Positions 1 to 11,029 of a stretch of 64,000 nucleotides of DNA are shown one piece after another. The position numbers and the translations under genes were made by a program. The notes beneath the pieces were generated by a model. The model worked only from the letters and a program-made list of their open reading frames with translations, was not told the DNA's origin and searched no databases. Location: positions 21,468,501-21,532,500 of the forward strand of contig NC_079879.1 of NCBI RefSeq assembly GCF_029227915.1. The letters run 5' to 3'. Within the stretch, counting starts at the first letter, position 1. Every line of letters starts with the position of its first letter. This DNA comes from Hydractinia symbiolongicarpus. Taxonomy: Eukaryota > Cnidaria > Hydrozoa > Anthoathecata > Hydractiniidae.

Positions 1-29
1 AGATCTTCCTAACAGATAATGTTTTTTAG

Positions 30-2963
30 ATTAAATACACAAAAGAGATTGGAAGACTGAAAAAGTTTGCTCATACTTCAATGGCTTTAACATTTGTCAC
101 GGCTATGTCAGGTGGGTATTTGCGAAGCAATCTACGCCCTTCTCTACCCCTTCTCTCTGAAAAACACCGGCATAAACACGTAAAAAAATTGTTAACGCCC
201 GTTTACCCTTTTTTCTATAAAATGCAAATCGCTGTGGAAAAGAACTTATTTTATTTAGGAGCTTTCGTTGCTGGTTTGGAAGCCGGTCTTGTGTATAATT
301 CATTTCCAAAGTTTGCCGACCGATGGATTCCTTCAGATATAGCTGCTTTGAATCCCTGGTGGAAGAACCTTTTTGAAAATCCAACGACTACACAGTTCAA
401 TCACAGAATACTTGTAAGTAACATGCGCAATGTGATTGATCTTTTTGTTCCATACAGAAGTGCCGCTGCTGCACAAATTCGGACAGAATACTTTCAGAAT
501 TTGTTTTTCCGACCCCTTACGCATGACGTTTTCTTATATTTTTCATTGTTCCATCATCTAACCAATCTCTTACAATGAGATGCCTGGAAGTTACGTGTAA
601 AGTAAGTGAATGTCGAATTTGTTTATAAAAAATCGAATGAGTTTTTTTATGGTTGATTGCTCTAGGGAACAACAAATGTAAGATAAGCCTGGCAAGGGTT
701 TTTAAAAGTTTCTTACCCTTCGTCACATTTTTAGTTCTAAATGTTTTGAATATAGATAGGTGTGTTAAAATAGACATATTTAAAGACCATTTCTGTGTTA
801 AATGACTGTTTTTACTCCGTTTTAAAATACAGCGAAATCTCTCAATCTCTACAACAAACACCTTCCAGGAACTGAAAACAGGAAGACAAACTCTCTAAAC
901 AAAACCTGTATGTAGCAGACAGCTCTCAATAGCACACGCCATTTAAGGGTGCCAATTCGCACTATCCCTTAAAAATGACCCAACAATGAATTATGTCAAC
1001 AATTCTTTTGAAGTGTATGTATGTTTTACCCAAGACATTGTTGCACATTTTCGTTTAATTTTTCATTCGATCTTTAAAACTAAAATTAGATATCACAGTT
1101 TTTTTCAAAGCTAAAGTCTGTTTTACTTTTTAAAAAAAATATGCGATGATATATAGAGATGAAGGTCTCAAAATTTCCTTGAAGAAACAGCTGAGTCATT
1201 TTTTGCTCTGCTCTGACATAGTTTCATAACAGTCTCCTGTGGTGATATGGTAAGATCTTTTTCTGCCCTGCTTTCAATTTTTCGTTTGACACATATTCTG
1301 GTTTTATTCTGATTTCTAAGTTTAACTGAGTGACTCTCGTTCCTTTTTTTTTATAATCTGTAAATTAAAAAAGCATGTTTAAAATTGATTTACATTTTTG
1401 TTACGTCTTAATTAAAACCATGATTGTTTAATCCGTATTGGATTCTTTATATGTTTTTTTTTTTAACTGCTGTACTATACTTTGTAGGGTACAACGACCT
1501 TCGCAAGCGTGGCAACGGTGTTTTACTTAGCAAGACCACTGGGATTACCTCCAAGAGCTAGATTGGCTGCGAACTGTTTACTTGGAATGGCTTGTGTTCA
1601 GGTAGTTGCACGCTTTATAAACAAATTAAATATTTTATGCGCCGTTAATTACATAATTTAATTATTTCAAGGGGTAGGAGAGGGAGGTGCGTTTATTTAA
1701 AGGAGACATTAATTCGAAAATAGTGAGCGTTTATTTTAAAATCAACTTGCAAATTTTAATCTTAATGCTAGCTTCTTGAAAAACGACTATGAATTGGACA
1801 CTCGCCGGTCTTTATTCGAGGGGTCGTTTAATCGAAGCTTAATCCAAAAGAACCATGAATTATATTGTGATCATCGAGGCCGGATGTAACTTAAAAAAAT
1901 TTGCGTCAGGAAATTAAAAAATAGCTTTCATCCTCCCCTCTTTCATCCAATGCGAGATGACGAAAGTCTGATGTGATTATAAATTATATGTCTGGCAAAA
2001 GTGTCTAATGAAAAAAGAATGTTTTTGAGTAATGTATTCTGAAATAAGAAATTAAACTGATCATAAATGGCGAGTTCCAAAATTAATCCTGATTAAGCAA
2101 AAGTTGGATTGCACTATTGCGATGTAAAACACAACTTTGATGTATTTCCAGAGGGGGTGTATTAGGAACTAATTGCTAAACTCAAATCTGTTTCAAATCA
2201 TATATTTTGCTGAATCATTATTAGCTACATTACTTCATTAAAAACATTTTCTTAATGTTTTTTTATATACGCAAGGCTAAGTGTATGCGGGTTGTAGAAA
2301 GTTGTTTTATTGTCATGTATGCGAAACTTTGTTTACTTGACAGAATTTTCCTCATTTAAAGGAGATCTCGTTTGTCTCTCCTTCAATAATGAGAATGATA
2401 ACATTGATGTCATTGGTGGTCAAGCGTTAATTGTTGTCTGTGTTACATATCACGAATTTGTTTTATCCGGTCATTGTCTTGTGACATTAAATTTAATATC
2501 TTTATATACCTCTTGCTGTTGTCATTATTAAAGCGAATTAGAGAATCTTAAATTTAGACATTAACCATCCACGGATCTTTGTGTTTGCGAACATTTTAAA
2601 TCTGGAAAAACAAACAAGCAAATAATTTTGTGCTGTGAAGCTCTTTATAGCTCTTTATTTTGTTTTATTAGAAAGTATTAAAAAAGCAGGGAGGTTTTGT
2701 GAATATAGGTGTTTAGAACAACCAGATATTGTCACACAGCATTTTAATTGAGAAAACCAATAATACGGTTGATCAATGATAAACTTTTTGTTTCAAAATA
2801 AAAAAACGTTTTCAAATATTTTTAGGTCGGTTTGGGCATCGCTACTTTGCTTTTGTATGTCCCGACACACTTGGCTGCGTCGCATCAATTTGGCTCGCTT
2901 TCGTTATTATCTGTTGCTATCTGGTTAAACTATGAATTAAAGTCGGGCAAGATACCAAAATAA
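30..2963 (+). CDS. COX15: Heme A synthase COX15, C-terminal part (gene starts left of the window)
   Basis: COX15 is the inner mitochondrial membrane enzyme that converts heme O to heme A for cytochrome c oxidase. Four exons fit in frame: 30-111, 259-413, 1488-1601 and 2826-2963 (stop TAA), joined by GT-AG introns; together they give 162 residues. Family hallmarks are 'KKFAHTS' before the first intron, '[11 protein letters not shown]', '[12 protein letters not shown]' ending exon 2, and '[13 protein letters not shown]' in the last exon. These include the histidines that bind heme in the CtaA/COX15 family. The hydrophobic segments of exons 3 and 4 match the last membrane helices. The left exon starts at an acceptor-like 'ttttttag' near 22-29, so the N-terminal half lies outside the window. 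An open frame reading from 81 straight through the first intron is an artefact, because the family match jumps exactly at the 112 donor and 258 acceptor. I am confident of the family and fairly sure of the exon borders. Confidence 0.9.
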
Positions 2964-3753
2964 AAACCTAGCATTGTACACGTAAGAATATGAAGGTTTT
3001 GGTGTATGACTGTTAGTAACATAAGGAGGCTGGTACCAAATCTACCGCGTAATTTTTTTTTTATTTTTGTAAATTATTTTGAAACGTTTCAGGACGCGCG
3101 GATGTGTAACTATGCATGTTAGCTAACTACTCTGATTGGTTAAGCGAATAAATAGTTATATATAACTTAACTTTCCTCTATCTCTGAGTAATAATTTCCG
3201 AGAACAACCAATCACATTGTGAATTTTCATCTTCTTGTAGTTTTGCGTAGGTATACTAGGATATTTTCAGGACAAGAAATTGACTGTAATAAAAATATTT
3301 GTAAATAAAAAAGAAAGACAATTTAAACAGATCTTCTCCCATTTCTGCGTAACCCTTGGTTTTTTTCTTAATCAGTCAAAACTTTGTTTTGGCGCAATAA
3401 CCTTTTTAGTGGAAAGGTCAAAAATATTTATGATGATTAAATATTGTAAGGCCACTATTTTGTTACAGTTTTTTGTAAACAAGTCGCTAACTGAGGAACA
3501 GTAGAACATTTGAAATTTCACATTACGTTTTGTTCGAAAATTTATAAATCCTGCCTGGCTATCTGGCAGTGATTTGGCGCATGATATGAATATGACGTGA
3601 CATCATTCGGACAGGAGTTCTTATATTGATTTTGATAAATTTTATGTAGATTATCCCAGATATAATTCTTGGGGGATGTCATCCCAGCTTTTTAAGGCTG
3701 GTTTATCTTTTTGGAAAGCAAAAATATATATTTTAAGAATTAAATTCTAATTA

Positions 3754-3971
3754 CAGTAGACGTCCATTAATTCGAATGCCGCTTAATTCGAACTTTCCGT
3801 TATTTCGAACAAATTGGCAAGTCCCTTGAGTTTGATTTAATAAAGTCTTATATTTTGAGCTGCTTAATTGGAACTCCGTAATTCGAACATTCCTCTAATC
3901 CCAAGGCTACGTTATGCTCGGTAATTTAATTCGAACTTTTGTGTATCGATAAATGAAACGGACGTCGACTG
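3754..3971. mobile_element. pogo/Tigger-like MITE, 218 bp
   Basis: The left end reads CAGTAGACGTCC and the right end is its near-perfect inverse (GGACGTCGACTG). Both ends are flanked by TA, the target site of Tc1/mariner/pogo transposases. The interior repeats 'aattcgaa' motifs on both sides, as pogo/Tigger ends often do. There is no coding capacity, so it is a non-autonomous copy that would depend on a transposase elsewhere. Family assignment rests on end sequence and TA flanks only. Confidence 0.75.
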
Positions 3972-4003
3972 TAAGGCCCGTAATAAAGAAGTAAACGATA
4001 CTA

Positions 4004-4561
4004 TAGTGAGGGCTGCTATGTTCTGATATGAAGCTTCGTGTGCACATGTGTGTTTTAAGTGATTTTTGGATTTAAAGTTGTTCCTTAGGTTCCAAATTAC
4101 CTAGAAAATATGGGTGGCAAAAATTTTTGTCCCATGGGACCAAATTAAATGACGTCATCACTTGCTTGCAAAACGTGCTTTGGTCTGTAAATTACTCGTC
4201 TGTAAATTATTCCTTAAAATGATTTGAACAATAAATTTTGATCAAAGAGAAAGATAGGGTGACTCAATACCATACCAAAATTCAACAAAAAACTTCGCTA
4301 TTGAGCAGGTTATAGTCATTTTTGTGCTGGGTCAGTAAATTACCGGTCTGTAATTTGTACAAAGTTTGAATAGTAATATCTTTCGAACGTTACCTTTTGA
4401 AGACATGGTTCTTACATTTTTTGATCCACTCGATCTTCTCTTTCCAACCATATATAACGACATTAAATGTGAAATTATTTTGGGACATAAAGAACAACTT
4501 TAAATCAAAAATTCACTTTTAACACACATGTGCACACGAAATTACATAGTGGCCCTCACTA
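4004..4561. mobile_element. Non-autonomous DNA transposon with ~75-bp inverted ends
   Basis: Sequence 4004-4083 beginning TAGTGAGGGC is repeated in inverse orientation at 4491-4561. The two share long blocks such as 'cgtgtgcacatgtgtgtt' and 'gatttaaagttgttc', with one indel of about 10 bases near the outer end. The interior of about 400 bp has no conserved coding content. I could not define a target-site duplication, so the superfamily is open. Confidence 0.65.
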
Positions 4562-6534
4562 ATACCGTGATGGTTGCGATATTTTTAATTTTGATGTTAA
4601 GGCCAGGGAGGGGGAAAAAGTTAACGTTGACATTTACCGTACGGTTTTTGTTTTGTGAGCCATCTCTAACTATTCGAACCTTATTACGCAAGGCTATATA
4701 TATATTGCAAACGGGTTGCTTCTTTAAAACGAGAATTCAATAACGTGCTTTTGCGCTTCTTAAACAAAAAAATCAATAAGCCATTTATCAGATGTGAACT
4801 TAAGCACCATGGCGAAACCTCTAATCGCGTTTGATCTGCAGAAAGAAAACCGCTTTAAGTAATTGAAATTGTATGAGATAAAAATAATGATTATTCTATG
4901 TCTATTAGAAAACCAATGACCAATGCATTTATTGATTTTCAATACTTTTTAATTATATAAAAAAGTAATTAGGAATATTTTAAGACGTCGAGAAAAATGT
5001 CTATCAACAAATAGCATTGTTTGCTTTGATTGATTGTGAAGCTTGTTGACACGGTCGTATTGCTCCCGTGAGTTCAAGCGAAGCCCCAGATTACCGTGAT
5101 AAGAATCACCCGTTTAACCTTGGTTGTCTTTTCACCTCTTACAGCATGTGAAATAAACACGAAAATGTGTGTTCTGTGATTCTTCGTATGCTGTAATTTT
5201 GTTTTATAAAAAAAGAAATACTTGAAAACTTTGTTTCTTACAAGAAAACAACAACGCATTTTCGCATCATGTTATCACGTTAAAACTAAACTACTTACGT
5301 CAGACGACGACAATGTGTTATTACGTTTAATAAGTCCGTAATTACAAAAGCCATCCTTTTCTCGTTATTTTCTAACCTGACAATGCATTCGGCTTTTCAA
5401 CCTCTCGTATAAATCATCGCATGACATAAGATGTCAAAAATGGAAAGAAGAAGAAGAAATGTCTGTTTTGACGAGCGTTAGTAAACTATGTCATTAAATT
5501 TTATGTTTCGTGATTTATATGCGGTTCATTTTTAGTTTCTCTTAAGTTTCGCTTAAGTTTTAAAGAATTCGAAATTCTTCTTGTCTATCCATTAGATTTA
5601 ACACCCTACCATTCAAGACCATTTTGTAAGTAATGTCATTTTCAATAGGGTGTGGTTATAAAAAAGAACAGAATACTTCAAAAATACTTCAAATGATTCC
5701 TCAGTAAATGCTCTTCTTAAAATCCTCTACTTATAAGAAATATTGAAAAATTACAACTTCGCTCACAATGTATAACTAACTACCAGTTAAAAGAACTGGG
5801 AACGAAGTTTATAAATATCTAAATCTATGAACAGGAGTTTATTTTGAGAAAAGCTTTCAACTTTACAAAGAAATAAAAGCCCAAGTTCAGGTAGAATCTA
5901 ATCGGCAAAACGGTAAAATATTTCCTCCACTGAAAACTTTCTCAAAATAGTTAAAACATCTACACATAAAAAAGTGAAGCACTGGAACATATATAGCGAC
6001 CTAAATATACCAAAATACATTGATAAAGTTTAGTACATTTAACCTTACAAAATAAAATATAAACTCGAGTAAATATCACGACATTCATGGAATCCTTAAA
6101 ATATAAAAAGCGGCCGTGGTCTAATTTTTATATGAGCACATGCTCACGAGGTTTTATAAACCTCAGCCATGCCACTTTTAAACTTTTTTGCATCGAAGAA
6201 TGTGTTTATCAAATTAATCTGCTTAATTTCTCCAAAAAAAGGCAAAACTGGTGACAAAAAACATTTTTAAAACGACATACAAAAAACTTTTATCTTTATA
6301 AAATATATATACTAACAAACATACAAAAAATATGCAGTGCATGGAAAACATTGGTATGCGAATGAACTAAAATTGAAACTCCTTCGCTTTCAGGCGAAAA
6401 AGGTCTTTGTCTAAATCCTTCTTGTAAAAAACTTGCATCGATCATTTAGAATTTGTACTTACGTTTTAAAGAAACAAAAATTAAACTTAAAGGCATCACA
6501 TAACAATGATGTCGTGCTCGTCCAAAGATCTCGT
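4562..6534. other. Intergenic and presumed 3' flank of the innexin gene
   Basis: AT-rich DNA with only short chance open frames and no protein family I recognise. The right part, beside the innexin stop at 6535, probably includes its 3' untranslated region; no polyadenylation site was assigned. Confidence 0.4.
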
Positions 6535-8290
6535 TCATAAAGCTGCCACCTCCTCTAAGAGTCTGTTGCTTTGGTCATAAGGATGAGAATGCTTCGGTGG
6601 GTAGCCATTTCCGTGGTCGTATCCTTCGCCGTAGCGATCCAATCGCTCCTCTTTCAACCTTTTGATTAGTTTCCCATAAACAGACATGTTCTTTTTTCGG
6701 ATGAACTCCAAGTATTCGCATTCACGCAGGGTTAGAGCCTGGTAAACTTTTTTCGCTTGGCTTCCCTGTGACAAGAAACACGTGATGGTTATCACGTGGT
6801 CGACGACTTGCATGATAAAACCAATAGCGCTAATTACCATTCCAAAGATAAACAAAAACCATAACAAGATCAGCACGTATTGATACAAAACATTTTGAGA
6901 GATCTCGCAAACGAAAAGATGCTTATTCCTCAACTTTGTTTTAATATCTCTTGCCAACTCTAAAACTTCGCAAAGCCCGAAATTGGGCAACATCATTTCT
7001 CCAGGTTTCATAGCTTGCCTTGATGTGGTATAATCATACGCGCCTTCGTTTGTTTTTTTGCTCCACTTAACCCACTCGTTGCCGTAATTTTTAAAATCAC
7101 CATTGATTAAATTATCGGTAAAAACAAATGCCAGCACATTGACAATCAAGTAACATAACTTCACCACCAAATTTGCGAAAAGACGAATTCTCATTCGCGT
7201 AGGTGGGTTGATCTGGTAGTTGAAATAATTTTTCACTAAACCGTCGATATCTGGATCAACTGCCTGGATGCTGGTTTTTAGACTTATCAGATCTGTGTTT
7301 ACAAATCGGAAAAAAATATATGGCAGGTAGTAGAGGAAGCCAATGGCTGCGATGTAGAAAGGGAACCATTGGTATTGCAAATAAAAGGTTTTCTCCATAG
7401 GTTTACAAGCGTCACTGGAACTTAAAGTATCGCAGAGATTTCCATCGTCGTACATTCCGTCGAGTTTGAGGTTTCTGGGTATTCCATAATACTCTAGTGA
7501 GTGGTGTCGAATTGGCAAGTCTTTGTAAACATAAAAACCTTAAAAAAAGGGGTTAAACCATATGTAACGTTTCTCGAATATTTAGCGACAAACGCTATTT
7601 AAAAAAAGTAGAAAAATTAGATTCGCGTATAGAAAGAAAAAAAAAATAATCGTGCATAATTAAAAAAACAAAATCTGGTAGTTTGTTTCGCGCGAAAATG
7701 AAAACGCCCGCCAATTTTGAAATAAAAAACAGGTGCAAGATCAATAGTTAAAAACGATGCATGGCTCACATTTGTCTGTTCTGAAGAATAAGAGCACGCC
7801 ACATAAATATTTCAAGGAATTCTTTTAAAATCTAATGCTAAATCTTACGTATCTAAACTAAAAAAAAGTCGGTAAAAATGCCTTTTCACATAAGATTGTG
7901 AATTCACAACAGATGTTTTAAAAATTTTGAAAATGTAAATTAAAAGTTTAAAAACATTACGAACATTATTTTCAAAAGTTTACAAAAAAACACACAAAAA
8001 AAAAAGAACGGTACTGACTTGCGTAGGAAAGGAAAATTAAAAAAATAAAGTATAGATAAACATTTACCTTGTATCCAGCACGCCTGATGTACATAATCTT
8101 TAGAAATTTCCGACTTGCCTGGAACTATACAAGTTATGGTGTCTTTAAACCAGTTTAAGCCAAGAAGCATTGAGGCAACCATAGCCATTTTAACCATAAA
8201 AATACGATTAAATTGATCTGTGTAATTATCATGTCTTGCTTTAAATTTAACTTGAAGCAAAGACTTTATACTTCCAGTAATCATCGACAT
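6535..8290 (-). CDS. Innexin, gap-junction channel protein
   Basis: Innexins are four-pass membrane proteins that form invertebrate gap junctions and hemichannels. Two exons on the minus strand, 8290-8068 and 7538-6535, join in phase (G|GT) across a GT-AG intron to give 408 residues, a normal innexin length. The N terminus has a first membrane helix near residues 28-48 and an extracellular loop with cysteines ('HQACWIQG'). Exon 2 opens with 'FYVYKD' and carries the family signature 'YQWFPFYIA' at the second membrane helix. Two further hydrophobic segments follow ('LCYLIVNVLAFVF' and 'VLILLWFLFIFGMVISAIGF'), then a charged cytoplasmic tail. ATG at 8290 is chosen because it gives the short cytoplasmic N terminus usual in the family. 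No break is seen. The last 40 residues are rich in His, Gly and Tyr and look lineage-specific. Confidence 0.92.
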
Positions 8291-9070
8291 CTTGAATGTT
8301 CAGATGAGGGCTTTCTTGTTGATGTTAAATGTTCACTTGATTTCTTTTTTTAAATAGACGACGTTTAAAGCTAAACGCTAATTTACAACAATAAAAAAAC
8401 ACGTTTAAAATTCCGCCTTTCAACCACGAACAAAGCTCCATTTATTTTACAAGTATACTAAGTGTTAATTTGCTGTATAAATTGTAGTTTACCCACCTGT
8501 TCTCGATACATTTTTAAGAGACGATTGTTAAACAACGGCCCCCGGGTCGTAGAAAAATGTAAACATTACCCCACAACATTTTCTCAATCAAAGCCATGTT
8601 TTGAAATTAAATCAAGTATAGAAAAGTTAAGAAAGCAAACACGAAAAAATATAAAAACAAATTCTAAAACAGAAAATAGTAAAAAAAAAAACACGTCATA
8701 GGCTTGACTAGTAATAGTGTTTACCAGTAAATCGAAAACTGTTCGAAAAGAAATTCGAAAAATGTTTTATTTTAAAACTCAAGAGAATACATAAAGTTAA
8801 AACCTACCTATTTAAAAGTTTGAGACTGTTCAACAGTTTGGGTCGTTGTGATATTAAAAATATAGTTTGTCAAATTGTATTCCGTTTCATTAATTTTACA
8901 CAATAGTGGCCATAGCAGTAAATCATTTCTCAAAGCCACGGCATGTTAAGGAGAGCGTCTGATTGGTTTATCCGAAGCGGCTTATTATAATTCAGGTTGT
9001 CATAAATTAAATCAAAGGACAAGTGAAAACTTTAGAGTCAATTATAATGATCACCTACGACGGGGGACCT

Positions 9071-9148
9071 TTTTTGTCAATTTTTAAAGTGACGCCGTTT
9101 ACATAGCTCTTTTTGTCAATTTTTAAAGTGACGCCGTTTACATAGCTA
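9071..9148. repeat. 39-bp tandem duplication
   Basis: A 39-base unit containing 'gacgccgtttacatagct' occurs twice head to tail (9071-9109, 9110-9148) with almost no divergence. It lies in non-coding DNA upstream of the innexin start. Confidence 0.85.
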
Positions 9149-9331
9149 ATAGTATGTAAAAAAATTGTGCGTCCTATTTTTTAAGAAACTACATTTATTT
9201 AACGCTAGCTTCGTGACCTTTTTGCTTTTTGATAGACCATACAGTGTCGAATACAAACCCTGGAGACAAAGTTTTTTCGCTCGTTATAAAAGGCCGTTTG
9301 TTCTGATATGATTTTTTCGTGTTATAAATAC

Positions 9332-9419
9332 ACTTTGAATTTTTTAATACATGCATTTTGAGGGCAAGGACAATTACTTTGAATTTTTTAATACATGCAT
9401 TTTGAGGGCAAGGACAATT
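9332..9419. repeat. 44-bp tandem duplication
   Basis: A 44-base unit containing 'atgcattttgagggcaag' occurs twice in tandem (9332-9375, 9376-9419), essentially identical. No coding role is apparent. Confidence 0.85.
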
Positions 9420-10459
9420 AAAAAATTCTGTAACTAAAAATTCTAAATAAAAACTTTGAAAAAAAGGAGGTTTTGACAACAATTTTTGTTAAAAAATAAA
9501 AATCTCAATTTATGTATAGCGCGTTTAAAATCCATCTGTATTGTTCAATTTCTATTTAGAAAAAAAAGAAACTTACCATTGAACAAATTTTAAAAATGAG
9601 TTAATTCTTCCTTTTCGCAGTTTCGTACCCCAGTGTGTTGTTTCTTCTTGTGATAATTTTTTCTCTCGCTCTCTTAAAATTTCGTAATTAAGCACGTTTA
9701 ATTTTAATTGACATTTAATTGCCCTCTATTGTTTACTTTAATTTATGCAATCTTTCTTTAAAATTAATTGATATATATTAATTAAACGAGGCAAGTAGTT
9801 TGTGACGCAATTTCGAACAGGCTTGTGTAATACACAACCTTTTCCCCAGTGCTATTTAGCGTTGTGTCCCCAGAGTGTTTGTTTCCTTTTCTAATCTAGG
9901 TACGTTCTGCTTTCGCGCTACACATTTGTCATAAAGCCAAAAAAAAGCCCAGAGAAAAAAAGGGAATACCTTATCATTATGCTTTTTTGTACCCTCACCA
10001 CACAAACCAAAACAAACAAAATTAATACTTCGTTAAAAAAGTCGTCGTGAATAACGGAAAATTTGATTGGGCTAAAAAAGTTAATTTTGACTCAACACCA
10101 ATTAATTAAACCTTAGCAATTCGAAAAAATTGTTCTGGGGAAAAGGTTGCGTGTGGGTCTGTTTCTCTCGGGTTTTCGTTGTTGTGCAAATTCGGTCACC
10201 GTACAATTGTTTGTCAAAGATGGCGAATTTTTTGAACCTGTGCAAATGAATTTTTTTTTACGGTTTACTATCGTTCTTTACAGACCCGATAAAGCAGTCA
10301 AACCTACATCGGTAAATTGCTCTCTATTGAGTAGGGTCAGGTGTGAATTGACATAAGCTGTAACGCAAGCTAGCCAGGTACTTAAATCTTATGTTTACTA
10401 ATTTCTTTTTTGTCTGGGAAAAGATAATACGTAGCATGCGTTGCGAATGTTTACTAAGT

Positions 10460-10590
10460 TAGATAGATGTGCATATTTTACATGGCTAGCCTCACAAATA
10501 TTGAGGGTTATAAGAAACAGCCACACCATGGGCCAGTCTGAAGACTTCCAGAATAAAGTTAAGCCTTGTACCATGCGCAACACACTGTTA
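10460..10590 (-). mobile_element. Partial, degraded tRNA-SINE 3' end
   Basis: The block from 10466 shares 'agatgtgcatattttaca' and the following 'tggctagcctcac' stretch with the 3' end of the fuller SINE copy at 14766-15108, in the same orientation. Similarity fades after about 10520 and no tRNA-like head remains. Confidence 0.6.
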
Positions 10591-11029
10591 CGAATTTAAA
10601 AAAAATTGAAGACAAGCCTAGCGCAACTGTGGACAAATGCAGTGTCTATAGGAGAAAACTACAAAGACGAATAAATCATGAATTCTCTAAATATAATCTA
10701 TTACAAATATAGCTAAAGTAATGAGCAATACAAATACCATGTCATAAATACTTTTTTCTTAAAAACACAGACATAATTCGACAAATAAATTTGATAAATG
10801 TCCAAGTGGTTGTGGGTTTGGTCCCAACATAAGGCTGACGTCCAGTTGGGCAAGAATTTCAAAAAAGGTTTCTGTAGCTCAAATGGGAGCTTTAAAGACT
10901 CTGCTCGAAACTGGTGAGACTGATCACACAAAATATAAATTATAACATATATATATTATTTCTTTAAATTAAATCATAGTCCTAGTTCCTGTTTCTTGAA
11001 TATATATAACAAAATATTTTAATCGTGGC

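Larger units (their letters stand above)
8291..10439. other. Intergenic, upstream of innexin
   Basis: Very AT-rich sequence holding two short tandem duplications and otherwise only chance open frames. It should include the innexin promoter, but I see no TATA or initiator element convincing enough to mark. Confidence 0.4.

Noticed and set aside
81-578. A continuous 165-codon plus-strand frame
   Set aside because: It reads through a 147-bp COX15 intron (112-258) and past the donor at 414. Only the exon parts match the family.
10800-10930. Possible second tRNA-like SINE head ('tggttgtgggtttggtccc')
   Set aside because: Resembles a B-box region, but no A-box at the right distance and no second copy in the window.
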